Assembly (NCBI GenBank): GCA_003156615.1
Contig: PMHI01000675.1
Span: 1-9,339 of the forward strand
Direction: 5' to 3'
DNA length: 9,339 nt
DNA from: Acidobacteriaceae bacterium
GTDB lineage: Bacteria > Acidobacteriota > Terriglobia > Terriglobales > SbA1
Part shown: piece by piece, positions 1-6,856 of the stretch
Layout: each line of letters starts with the position of its first letter
Numbering within the stretch: position 1 is the stretch's first letter
Notes under the pieces: generated by a model
The model's input: only the letters and a program-made list of their open reading frames with translations
Databases searched by the model: none
Told to the model about the DNA's origin: nothing
Translations under genes and position numbers: made by a program

Positions 1-668
1 CCCGGTTTGGACGTTGCCGCGATTGGCGGCTTACCATGATTCACGGAAGCCAATAGTTCGTGGTTCTTGCTGGCGGCCTGCTGATGGCCTGTTTGTGCGG
101 CCGTTGCCGGAGTATGACGCTCAGATGACGCGGTCTCTTCGGCAGCGGTCGGGCGGGCGGTTGTTCCACCGGCTCCACCGTTGTAGCTAACATGGTTTCC
201 CGCCCGCTCGTTGCTGACGGTCTTTTCGTAAGTGTTGTGAAAGGTGCTCACATCGATGTTATTCACCGCGGTGTTGTAGCTGAAAGCCCCGTTTTGCCAA
301 TATCCGCCCTCATAGCCAACACCGCCATAGCCGAAGCCGTAGTTGACACCACCGTAAAAGCCGATAGTGGGACCCCAGTAGCCTTCGTTCCAGGCGAAGG
401 CGTTGCCACCCCAACCCCAATAACCTGGAGTCCATAGCAGGCCAATGGCGGGCGGCTCGGCCCATGTGCCCGGCACCCAGAAATAGCCTTCATCGCCGTA
501 AGCCCAGTTACCGGGTGTCCACAAATAGCCGCTCTGCGGACACAAAGGTTGCGAGTATGCCACCAGTTCGGGCGGAGCGATCGTGATCGACGCGCCCACC
601 TGCGCCAACGCGGCGGCCGACATGGCCAGTATCAAAAGTGCTACTGACAGCAAACGGATCTTGCGCAT
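1..668 (-). CDS. Secreted YXWGXW-repeat (Trp/Gly-rich) protein, C-terminus cut by window edge
   Basis: The minus-strand reading frame starts at ATG 668-666 and stays open to the left edge, giving 222 complete residues with no stop seen. Residues 1-22 form a typical signal peptide (basic MRKIR start, hydrophobic core, ending ALAQ), so the protein is exported. Residues 45-100 carry the family hallmark: repeated W-x-P/E-G-x-W units (WTPGNW at 50, WVPGTW at 64, WTPGYW at 79, WNEGYW at 93). A Gly/Tyr-rich stretch follows at 100-125. A low-complexity, Ala/Thr/His-rich part (about 165-200) leads to a tail reading NHELLASVNHGKPPIAAT, which I recognise as the usual C-terminal segment of these proteins. 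A ribosome-binding site, AAGGTGG, lies 6 bases before the ATG. Function of the family is unknown; a cell-envelope or surface role is only inference. The gene is complete at its 5' end and partial at its 3' end. Confidence 0.9.
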   Translation of the reverse strand, partial: MRKIRLLSVALLILAMSAAALAQVGASITIAPPELVAYSQPLCPQSGYLWTPGNWAYGDEGYFWVPGTWAEPPAIGLLWTPGYWGWGGNAFAWNEGYWGPTIGFYGGVNYGFGYGGVGYEGGYWQNGAFSYNTAVNNIDVSTFHNTYEKTVSNERAGNHVSYNGGAGGTTARPTAAEETASSERHTPATAAQTGHQQAASKNHELLASVNHGKPPIAATSKP

Positions 669-674
669 TTTGAA

Positions 675-681
675 CCACCTT
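675..681 (-). promoter_or_regulatory. Ribosome-binding site of the YXWGXW-repeat gene
   Basis: AAGGTGG on the minus strand, 6 bases upstream of ATG 668-666. It supports that ATG, which is also the one that gives an intact signal peptide. Confidence 0.65.
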
Positions 682-747
682 GCCAGATCATCCTTCGATT
701 ACCCAGTTGTACGTTGCTACTGCGGGCTGCGCGGATTGAACGGCGAC

Positions 748-770
748 TCGTGAAGGCAAGCATTTCACGA
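748..770. repeat. Inverted repeat TCGTGAA-N9-TTCACGA
   Basis: Perfect 7-bp arms at 748-754 and 764-770 with a 9-base spacer, about 80-100 bases upstream of the YXWGXW start codon. There is no T-run beside it, so it does not look like an intrinsic terminator. It could be a dimeric regulator site or chance. Confidence 0.4.
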
Positions 771-1147
771 AGGCACCACCAAGTCTGTGCACTACTGCTC
801 CCTTTTCTATCTGCCTCAAATAATCGTTCCCCGGGCCATAGGTGGGTAGGTAGGTTCGGGGAAGTCGTGCGGGGAGCGTCCGATACGCTGTTTGCGGCAA
901 TACTCGAAAAAGACTAGAGATCGACGTGGCGCAGCTGATGTAAACTTTCCGTTTTCGCACCGCGTCGCCAAAGGAGAGATGCGTGCAGTCAACGATTGTG
1001 GCTTTTCTCTTTCGCTGACGACACTTCCACATCACGGGAAATAGCCTTCGCGAAAGTGAAGAACCGCGTTCAAGAGGACAAAGATGCAAAAACAAGTCAT
1101 TCGCGTCGGTACAAGCTTCCAGCGCAACTCAGGGATGGGGTAGCACA

Positions 1148-1166
1148 CCGCGCCAGGCCGCGCCAG
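1148..1166. repeat. Tandem 9-mer CCGCGCCAG, two copies
   Basis: CCGCGCCAG occurs at 1148-1156 and again at 1158-1166, one base apart, just past the stop codon of the CocE-like gene (1170-1172). It is GC-rich but has no poly-T tail in the gene's direction of transcription, so I do not call it a terminator. Confidence 0.4.
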
Positions 1167-1169
1167 AAT

Positions 1170-2939
1170 CTACTTGGTGATCGGGATAATGGGCAGCAGG
1201 ACTTGCGACGGGTGAGAGGCATCGTGAAACACTCGAATATTCGTTTTTTTCATCTCTGCGCTGTTCACTTCCGACTTTCCGCTCTGGAGGTTGCGTGAAA
1301 AGTTCGGAGTGAAGCTTGCCGAGATCTGCACCCGGATTCGATGTCCCTGCAGATACACATTGCTGGTGATCAGGCTCTGCAACTTCAATTCGTAAGTTTG
1401 TCCAGGTGAGAGCAACTGCCGGCCCCGGCTGAGGTCGCGATAGCTCGCCCGCAGGACGTCCAGCCCCGGACTCATCAGGTTGATCGCCGTTCCATCCGGT
1501 GAGACGTCCAGAAGCCGGGCCCACAGATCGAAGTCGCGGCAGTCACAAGAAACAAAGATGCGTGCTTTGATTGGCCCTGTTATTTCGGTGTCTTCCTCGA
1601 GCGCCGAAGAATCGAAGGTCAGGACATCGGCGCGATCAGCCAGCTTGCGATAATCGTGAGCGCCAGAGGAATCGTACGGGTTCACGACCGGACTGGCCGG
1701 ATCGGATACGAACTCGCTGAAGCTGTCCTTGTTGTCGAAGGGCGTGGTTTGCAGTTGACCGGAACGTGCGCGGTCGGTCTGCGGAGCCAGAAACAACGGC
1801 ATCTCCTTCGCAACGGGCGGCCACTGATCTGCATCCCGCCATTGATTGCGTCCCATGACGAAGTAGCGCACCGGCTTTTCGCGGTCCACGCCGTTGTCTA
1901 TACCCTTCAAGTAGTGATCCATCCAGCGCAAAACGACCTCGTCGTAGTCGATCGCCGCAGTCGGGCCGAACTCACGCTCCCCGGATCGTGCTTTTTCGGT
2001 GTTGTCCACGCCATGAACCCACGGTCCAAGTAGAAGATGAGTGTGAGCGTCCTTCTCTCCCGCGCGGGCCTTCAGCAGACCGGCATAGTTGGTAGTCGCG
2101 CCTTCAGGCCCATAATTGTCGTCGTACCAGGCCGAAAGGTTGAGGACAGCAGCGCTTGTGCGAGAATACTTGTTTCGCAGTTCGCTCCAGTCCCACCACG
2201 GATCTTCCGGCGGATGTCGCAACCAGTCGAAATAATACGGGGCGACCTGCTGCAGAGGCTTCAGGTCAGACAGGGGCAGGGTATTCAACATCGTCTCCCC
2301 TTCCTCTTTCCAGGTAGCGAGAGCCTCTTCGTAAGTGCGCGGGCCTGGCAAGCTTTTCTTCGCGCGGGTATCCCCGGCAATGTCGTTCCAAATCCAGTCG
2401 ATCCATGACATATCCCATGTTCCACCCGCGTAGAAGAAGTTCTGCGGCGTGGAGAATGTCATGGCCGGGACCATGGCCTTCAAGTGAGGGGGAGTCTGAA
2501 CGGCGGCGAGCCATTGCACCGCACCAGGATAGGAAAGGCCGAACGTTCCCACCGCGCCAGTCGACCAGGGCTGGCCGGCAGACCATTCGATCGTGTCGTA
2601 ACCGTCTCGTCCCTCATTTTCGTAAGGACGGAAATCTCCGTCCGACTGATACCGACCGCGAACGTCTTGGATCACGACGGCGTAGCCGCGCTCGGCGGCA
2701 TGCTTGAAAGTTGTGTACTCCCGCTGCTCATCCTCTTTCCCGTACGGCGTCCGATACAGCAGTACGGGAAATTTGCCGCCCTCGGCTGGGCGTATTACAT
2801 CCGCTCGCAGAACCACGCCATCCCGCATGGGCACCGGGACGTTCTTCTCCAGAACAAAACGCGTTCCCGAGTTCGTGGAGTCCTGGGCAAACGCGAGAAT
2901 GGAAGCTGCAAGAATCAGAACCAACGCCCGGAGTTTCAT
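1170..2939 (-). CDS. Secreted CocE/NonD family alpha/beta hydrolase (peptidase S15-like)
   Basis: This 589-residue protein belongs to the X-Pro dipeptidyl-peptidase/cocaine esterase-type family of serine hydrolases, which cleave ester or amide (acyl) bonds. Residues 1-18 are a signal peptide (MKLRA, hydrophobic core, AFA before QD), so it acts outside the cytoplasm. The N-terminal hydrolase core carries the nucleophile elbow G-L-S-Y-P-G with Ser136. The likely acid is Asp273 in LSAWYDD and the likely base is His309 in LLLGPWVHG. Tyr66 in RTPYGK matches the oxyanion-hole Tyr of cocaine esterase. Residues 170-250 look like the helical cap. From about 370 to 580 the sequence matches the C-terminal jelly-roll domain (ITGPIKARIFVSCDCRDFDLW, then GHRIRVQISASFTPNF). 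Length fits the family and all catalytic residues are present. The natural substrate cannot be read from sequence; peptidase, acylase or esterase are all possible. No good Shine-Dalgarno is visible before ATG 2939-2937; the start is chosen because it begins the signal peptide. Confidence 0.92.
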   Translation of the reverse strand: MKLRALVLILAASILAFAQDSTNSGTRFVLEKNVPVPMRDGVVLRADVIRPAEGGKFPVLLYRTPYGKEDEQREYTTFKHAAERGYAVVIQDVRGRYQSDGDFRPYENEGRDGYDTIEWSAGQPWSTGAVGTFGLSYPGAVQWLAAVQTPPHLKAMVPAMTFSTPQNFFYAGGTWDMSWIDWIWNDIAGDTRAKKSLPGPRTYEEALATWKEEGETMLNTLPLSDLKPLQQVAPYYFDWLRHPPEDPWWDWSELRNKYSRTSAAVLNLSAWYDDNYGPEGATTNYAGLLKARAGEKDAHTHLLLGPWVHGVDNTEKARSGEREFGPTAAIDYDEVVLRWMDHYLKGIDNGVDREKPVRYFVMGRNQWRDADQWPPVAKEMPLFLAPQTDRARSGQLQTTPFDNKDSFSEFVSDPASPVVNPYDSSGAHDYRKLADRADVLTFDSSALEEDTEITGPIKARIFVSCDCRDFDLWARLLDVSPDGTAINLMSPGLDVLRASYRDLSRGRQLLSPGQTYELKLQSLITSNVYLQGHRIRVQISASFTPNFSRNLQSGKSEVNSAEMKKTNIRVFHDASHPSQVLLPIIPITK

Positions 2940-3263
2940 CGGGCGTGAGACTAACAGGAAGCCAGACGTGGCGGCAAGTCAGGCAACTTCTTGCCAGTGC
3001 TCCCTGAAAGGTCGCCTCGCGGCATCAGATCCCTGCATCGTCGGCAAAAACGGATGGAATCATCCTCTTGACCGCTCCGAAACGGTATCGGCGACGGTTA
3101 GCAGGCTCACCCGCCAGACAGTGAATCAAATCAACTTTCTATCCGCTGGGGAAGGGAAATGCCCTAGGGATCCTTCATTTCTGACCTATCCGTTAAGCTG
3201 ACAGGGTCCGACGCTTGGATGAATACGCAATAAAGAAGGGGCCGGCTCGTTCGGGCAATTGTT
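2940..3263. other. Intergenic region, 324 bp, no gene seen
   Basis: Lies between the membrane-protein gene and the CocE-like gene, both on the minus strand, so it should hold the CocE promoter and the end of the upstream transcript. I see no clear sigma-70 boxes and no hairpin followed by a T-run on either strand. Open frames crossing it are extensions of shadows of the CocE-like gene. Confidence 0.6.
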
Positions 3264-3941
3264 CTACGTGGGAATTAGCAGTGTAAAGCCCGCGGTGGCG
3301 ATGAGCGCCACGGCCCAGATCAGGTCCAGATTCACCCAGCTTTTTCGCAGAACGTCGAGCCCCAACCTCTCATAGACCACGAAGGCGATTAGCCCGGTGA
3401 CGAGAAGATATCCGAGCGTATGAACAAGCAAGGCGATCGGCGCCGTCCAGGGTCCGACGGTCCAAGGTCCGGCAAAACCGAACGCGTGGAGATGGTGAGC
3501 AGAATCGCCGAGGTCAGCCGCGGCGTGGAGCGCTGACATTTTCAGCAGGATGGGCAGCAGCATGAAGCCGGCTCCGTGAGCCGAGGCCATCAGGAAGGAC
3601 CAAATGCACAGATCGCGAAAACCGATTTGCATTCCGCCCCAACGTGGATGGCTTTTCCGTATTAACCGGTAAAGTCCAAAGGCAAGAAGAACGCACGCGG
3701 CGACTACCTTGACGTAACGCAAGGGAATCACTGCGCCAGCGATCGCCGCTGCCGCCACTACGAGTCCGATGGCTACGAAATGTCCCACAGCTATCGGTAC
3801 GAGCGTTTGCCATACCGCGGCGGCACTCTTCTTCTGCATTCCAAGAGCGACAGCAAAAAGCCAGCCCATTCCTGGGTTGACGCCATGGTAGGCCCCGAGC
3901 AGAAACAATGCCGCCCAGGGCCAGAGCGGAAAATGGTTCAT
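3264..3941 (-). CDS. Polytopic membrane protein coupled to SBP56; possible transporter
   Basis: This 225-residue, very hydrophobic protein has about six or seven predicted transmembrane segments (near 8-34, 44-70, 73-92, 107-132, 160-190 and 203-223). Notable sequence: GAYHGVNPGMGW at 16-27 in the first helical region, SAHGAGFMLLP at 120-130, and histidines at 19, 54, 122 and 174 in or beside helices. A loop at 136-153 is His-rich (HH-x-H at 149-152). The early His-x-x-x-Pro-Gly arrangement resembles the GxxHAxxPGH motif of NicO/UreH-type metal exporters, but this is similarity by eye only. Relatives are sometimes annotated, I believe without experiment, as ArcD-like antiporters. Its ATG (3941-3939) overlaps the SBP56 stop in an ATGA, and no separate ribosome-binding site is evident, which points to translational coupling. 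A role in metal or substrate transport for the SBP56 enzyme is inference. Confidence 0.85.
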   Translation of the reverse strand: MNHFPLWPWAALFLLGAYHGVNPGMGWLFAVALGMQKKSAAAVWQTLVPIAVGHFVAIGLVVAAAAIAGAVIPLRYVKVVAACVLLAFGLYRLIRKSHPRWGGMQIGFRDLCIWSFLMASAHGAGFMLLPILLKMSALHAAADLGDSAHHLHAFGFAGPWTVGPWTAPIALLVHTLGYLLVTGLIAFVVYERLGLDVLRKSWVNLDLIWAVALIATAGFTLLIPT

Positions 3942-5332
3942 GAGTAGCAGTAAGAGTCTGACGAGGCGTCGCCACCCTCCAAATGGACCTGATGGCCGCG
4001 GAGATCCCCGAATTCAAGAAAGAATTTTGGATCAATCTCCATGCCGCCCTCGGGTCTAGCATCGAGCTTTACCATCCAGCTGTGAATTCCGTCGGGATAG
4101 AACTGCGCGTCCCATGGTGCATAGAGCGAGTTTGTGAAATAAACTCGACGTCCATCGCGGCTCACCTCCACCATTTGCGGGCCGCCGTTCAAGGGCGTGG
4201 TCCGATTCTTCGGATGTCCAGCGCGGCGCACGATACCACCCAGATGCACGGAACCCGTCTGCTTTGGATGAAAGGGGTCGGACACGTCGTATTGCAGAAA
4301 TTCCCCAGTTCCCCAGCAGGAAATATAAAGGAAGCGGTCGTCGAGGGACAGATTGATATCCGTGATAAGTGGGGGGACGGCCTTGAATCCCTTGAGCAGC
4401 GGCGGCAGCTTTTCAGGATCGGCGGCCTCGGCGGGAATTTCGATCACTTTCTTCACGCCCCATTTGCCGTTCTCGCGATGCCAAACCCAAATGGAAGCGG
4501 ACAAATCTTTCAGCGATACCACTACGCCAAGGAATCCATACGCGCGGCTCGGATCGTGGGCCGGGCGAAGCTCGAGAGGCATTTGGTACTCGGCGCCCAA
4601 ATCCAATGCCTGAAGGTGACGACGCTTGCGCAGATCCCAGACATGCAGGGAGTGGCCGTAGCCCCCCTTCAAAAGAATTTCTGGGTTCACGCCGTTTTCC
4701 ACCATGTTCGGCGTTCCCCACTCGCTGGAAATCATGGTGTCAAACCCCAAATGCCACCAGAAGTCGTAGGCAAGAAATTGCGGCCCACGGTCGATTTCCC
4801 ATTTCCCCAAAATCTCAAAGCTGTCCGGATCCATGACGAAAATTCCACCCGGCCCCTCTCCCGTAGCGGAGCCAAGCGCGCTGCAGAAAATTCCGTCAGG
4901 ACCGCAATGCACCGTGTGCGGCCGGCTGTAGCCCGCACGTTCAGCAAGGACGTTGGCTTCAATCACCTTGACGATTTTCGGACTTCGCGGCTCGGGCTTC
5001 GTATCGATGATATGGATTCGCGAAGACTTGATGCCTGGCACGATCAAGTAGCGCCGCTCGGTATGCGGATGTGGCATGTACGGGCAGAGGCAAGCGCTGC
5101 AAGCGTTCCAACCGAAATGGTGCAATTCGTCGCCGGCGTTGGGCATGTCCACGCGGCCCACAAGACCGCCGTAGGTCGTGGACGCCGGGTCCACATCCAC
5201 GACACCCAGCGCGTCGGGACGCCCATTGCTTTCTGGGTTGAGCATGGCCACAAATGCTAGCTTTTCCGCGGGTGCCTTCATCGCCATTCGCGGTGAAGGA
5301 TAAAAAGTCGGATCAGGTCTCCAAAGTTCCAC
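3938..5332 (-). CDS. mtoX: SBP56-family selenium-binding protein / methanethiol oxidase homologue
   Basis: This 464-residue protein belongs to the SBP56 family (human SELENBP1, bacterial MtoX). Characterised members are copper-dependent methanethiol oxidases, converting CH3SH and O2 to formaldehyde, H2S and H2O2. The match runs end to end: WRPDPTFYPSPR near the N-terminus, DELHHFGWNACSACLCPY at 68-85 with the Cys pair 78/81 (the Cys region that binds selenium in human SELENBP1), PHTVHC at 138-143, SEWGTPNMVENG at 203-214, GYGHSLHVWDL at 224-234, LYISCWGTGEFLQYDVSDP at 335-353, GGPQMVEVSRDGRRVYFTNS at 383-402 and the C-terminal HQVHLEGGDASSDSYCYS. The length is normal. I place the start at GTG 5332, because AGAGGAG sits 7 bases upstream and homology begins there; the in-frame ATG at 5443 would add 37 non-homologous residues and overlap the previous gene. 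No signal peptide is present, so it looks cytoplasmic. The symbol is by homology; activity is unproven. Confidence 0.93.
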   Translation of the reverse strand: MELWRPDPTFYPSPRMAMKAPAEKLAFVAMLNPESNGRPDALGVVDVDPASTTYGGLVGRVDMPNAGDELHHFGWNACSACLCPYMPHPHTERRYLIVPGIKSSRIHIIDTKPEPRSPKIVKVIEANVLAERAGYSRPHTVHCGPDGIFCSALGSATGEGPGGIFVMDPDSFEILGKWEIDRGPQFLAYDFWWHLGFDTMISSEWGTPNMVENGVNPEILLKGGYGHSLHVWDLRKRRHLQALDLGAEYQMPLELRPAHDPSRAYGFLGVVVSLKDLSASIWVWHRENGKWGVKKVIEIPAEAADPEKLPPLLKGFKAVPPLITDINLSLDDRFLYISCWGTGEFLQYDVSDPFHPKQTGSVHLGGIVRRAGHPKNRTTPLNGGPQMVEVSRDGRRVYFTNSLYAPWDAQFYPDGIHSWMVKLDARPEGGMEIDPKFFLEFGDLRGHQVHLEGGDASSDSYCYS

Positions 5333-5339
5333 GTGTGAT

Positions 5340-5346
5340 CTCCTCT
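5340..5346 (-). promoter_or_regulatory. Ribosome-binding site that fixes the SBP56 GTG start
   Basis: AGAGGAG on the minus strand, 7 bases before GTG 5332-5330. It is the best Shine-Dalgarno in the 71-bp gap after the transglutaminase gene, and it argues against the longer ATG-initiated frame from 5443. Confidence 0.8.
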
Positions 5347-5403
5347 GAAAGAAATTCTCGTTTCGAATTCGTCTGGTCGATGGTCGTTGCCATCCGCTAA
5401 CGA

Positions 5404-6519
5404 CTACTTCGTGATTTCGGCATAGGTGAATTCGCGTGTCCAATCCGCGGATTGTTTGCCGTCCACTTCGACGTAGATTTTCGTAAGCGCATTCACCGGC
5501 CCATCATTCTGCGGAGGCTGCAGGATCAGATCGCGCCCAGTCGACCACGTCACGCGTCTCTCATCGAGATTGCCGAAGTAATAATCCGCCTTGCTTCGAT
5601 CGAGACCCTTGTAACCGGTCGCCGTGGTCAGCTCGACCAGTTTTTTATTCTTATCCGTGAGTGGGAACTCTTTGCCGTAGATATTCGCGAGCGAGACGTC
5701 GAGGGGGAGCCAGCCGTAGTTGGGTGCGAAGAACTGGATCCAGCAGTGATAGCTTCCGTCGATTTGGACACCATTCAAGGTGGGTTTTAGAAGAGAACCG
5801 TAGACCATGCGGGTGGGAATACCGGCCGCCATGGACAACGATGCAAAAAGCGAATGAAAATCGGTGCAGTTTCCGGTTTTCGTTCTCAGGCAATATTCTG
5901 TGCTGCCTACCGGGGAGGCCTTCAGGTGGTCTGGGTCCTTCACCCAGTAATCGACGTTTTCGAGGGTCCAGTTGTAGATCTTTCGAGCGGCGAGAATGGG
6001 GTTGGTTTCGCCTCCGACGATCGTAGCGGAAAGGGACTTAATCCGGTCGGTGATGATGATGTGGCTCGAAGGTTGCAGATACGCGAAGAGCGCAGCCCGT
6101 TCCTGATCCGTCAGCGGACGCGTCCTGGTCGCGTCAATGTCATTGCGAGTTTCGGTGCGCGTCAGTCCAAACGCTTCGCGAATTGTGATCGGGCCTTCGG
6201 CGGGCGCGTCGACTTCCGCATACCCTACGCGGTTTCCCCAATCGTCCCGGTAGTAATGGACTGGAAAATCGGCGGTGACACTGAATTCACGAATTACACT
6301 CACGGCGTCTTCCTGGGGCACGCTGAACCACATGCGCACCATCTTAGTCCCCTTCGGCACTTGCACTTTGAATTCATTTCTTACCTGGAACGACGCCTGC
6401 TTTGGTTGCGGCGGGTAGGAGACATCGCCACCTAACGCGCGGACGGAGATTCCTATGGCAACGCTGGCGGCCACGAAGCTCAAAAAGATGGGCTTGATTC
6501 GAATCTGCTGAGAATGCAT
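5404..6519 (-). CDS. Secreted transglutaminase-like (papain-fold) protein
   Basis: This 371-residue protein has a transglutaminase-core domain, a cysteine papain-like fold used by bacterial proteins as protease, amidase or cross-linking enzyme. The N-terminus (MHSQQIRIKP, then a hydrophobic stretch to about residue 29) reads as a signal peptide or membrane anchor. Residues 40-125 look like a beta-rich domain. The core spans about 170-280: KTGNCTDFHSLF gives the nucleophile Cys218, GSYHCWIQFF gives His258 and WLPLDVS gives Asp274, so the Cys-His-Asp triad is complete. The start is the ATG at 6519, with GGAAGGAAG just upstream; an ATG at 6549 would add 10 residues (MHPLCTRKEA) but lacks such a site and falls in a tandem repeat. 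It is followed after 71 bp by the SBP56 gene on the same strand with no visible terminator, so the two are probably co-transcribed. The substrate is unknown. Confidence 0.9.
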   Translation of the reverse strand: MHSQQIRIKPIFLSFVAASVAIGISVRALGGDVSYPPQPKQASFQVRNEFKVQVPKGTKMVRMWFSVPQEDAVSVIREFSVTADFPVHYYRDDWGNRVGYAEVDAPAEGPITIREAFGLTRTETRNDIDATRTRPLTDQERAALFAYLQPSSHIIITDRIKSLSATIVGGETNPILAARKIYNWTLENVDYWVKDPDHLKASPVGSTEYCLRTKTGNCTDFHSLFASLSMAAGIPTRMVYGSLLKPTLNGVQIDGSYHCWIQFFAPNYGWLPLDVSLANIYGKEFPLTDKNKKLVELTTATGYKGLDRSKADYYFGNLDERRVTWSTGRDLILQPPQNDGPVNALTKIYVEVDGKQSADWTREFTYAEITK

Positions 6520-6521
6520 GG

Positions 6522-6532
6522 CTTCCTTCCTT
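6522..6532 (-). promoter_or_regulatory. Ribosome-binding site of the transglutaminase-like gene
   Basis: AAGGAAGGAAG on the minus strand, ending 2 bases before ATG 6519-6517, with the central GGAAGG at good spacing. It selects this ATG over the in-frame ATG 10 codons upstream. Confidence 0.75.
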
Positions 6533-6538
6533 GTGCAG

Positions 6539-6570
6539 AGAGGGTGCACCGATTAGAGGGTGCACCGATT
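6539..6570. repeat. Perfect 16-bp tandem duplication carrying palindrome GGTGCACC; possible paired operator
   Basis: AGAGGGTGCACCGATT occurs twice without interruption or mismatch (6539-6554, 6555-6570). Each copy contains GGTGCACC, an exact 8-bp palindrome, so two palindromes sit 16 bp apart (about one and a half helical turns). The pair lies 20-51 bases upstream of the transglutaminase-like start codon on the minus strand, where a repressor site or promoter-proximal operator would be expected. The regulator is not identified. A recent slippage duplication is the simpler alternative. Confidence 0.7.
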
Positions 6571-6655
6571 AAGGAGTAGTGCTGGAAAAGGGATTAGCGC
6601 AACGACCGACCGGCGTCCAGGAACCTACCGTCAAGTGAAGCCGCGATTGGGAAGG

Positions 6656-6696
6656 ATAAGCATCCGCGTCCAGGCAACTGGGGGAACCCTGCTTAT
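6656..6696. repeat. Nested inverted repeat (possible RNA stem-loop)
   Basis: ATAAGCA at 6656-6662 is perfectly complementary to TGCTTAT at 6690-6696. Inside it, CCAG-GCAA-CTGG (6670-6681) forms a 4-bp stem with a GNRA-type GCAA loop when read on the plus strand. This gives a plausible hairpin within an outer closing stem. There is no T-tract, so it is not a terminator. Confidence 0.4.
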
Positions 6697-6747
6697 AGCC
6701 CATGGCCGCAGGCCCCGTCAAGGCGAGGCAGTTCTCGGGCAATGTCG

Positions 6748-6767
6748 AATAGTGCGTTCGCATTATT
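6748..6767. repeat. Hairpin-forming inverted repeat
   Basis: AATAGTGC (6748-6755) pairs with GCATTATT (6760-6767), eight pairs including one G-T wobble, around the loop GTTC. It may be an RNA hairpin or a regulator half-site pair in the divergent promoter region. Confidence 0.4.
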
Positions 6768-6833
6768 AGAAGGACACTACCGGTTCGCGAGGTTTGCTGG
6801 ACGTCGTTTGCGGCGTCATTCCCGTCGAGCCCT

Positions 6834-6856
6834 GCGACTCGCATAGAGCGAATCGC
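6834..6856. repeat. Hairpin-forming inverted repeat
   Basis: GCGACTCGC (6834-6842) and GCGAATCGC (6848-6856) pair at eight of nine positions around a 5-base spacer. No T-run follows on either strand. Confidence 0.4.

Larger units (their letters stand above)
669..1169. other. Gap of about 500 bp with no convincing gene
   Basis: This gap lies between the start of the YXWGXW gene and the end of the CocE-like gene. It holds the upstream region of the YXWGXW gene on the minus strand. Open frames here (for example a 135-codon minus frame ending at 688 and a 100-codon plus frame from 996) translate to Arg/Ser/Cys-rich sequence without recognisable domains, and I do not call them. Visible structure is limited to an inverted repeat at 748-770 and a short tandem repeat at 1148-1166. 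Two very short plus-strand frames start at 979 (21 codons) and 1084 (19 codons) behind purine-rich stretches, but neither has supporting evidence. Confidence 0.6.

Noticed and set aside
979..1044. 21-codon plus-strand frame behind AAGGAGAG
   Set aside because: The purine-rich box ends only about 2 bases before the ATG, too close for normal initiation, and the peptide is not recognisable.
688..1095. 135-codon minus-strand frame just upstream of the YXWGXW gene
   Set aside because: The translation is Arg/Ser/Cys/Pro-rich with no domain, no signal peptide and no good ribosome-binding site.
3983..5260. 425-codon plus-strand open frame opposite SBP56
   Set aside because: It is wholly antisense to a confidently identified SBP56 gene, and its translation has no recognisable domain. 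It is a shadow frame produced by codon bias.
5379..5394. GATGG-N6-CCATC hairpin between transglutaminase and SBP56 genes
   Set aside because: The 5-bp stem is short and no T-tract follows it, so it does not support a terminator splitting the cluster.
6640..6730. Possible riboswitch or housekeeping RNA (cobalamin, c-di-GMP, fluoride, SRP, RNase P considered)
   Set aside because: None of the conserved core motifs of these RNAs could be found on either strand.
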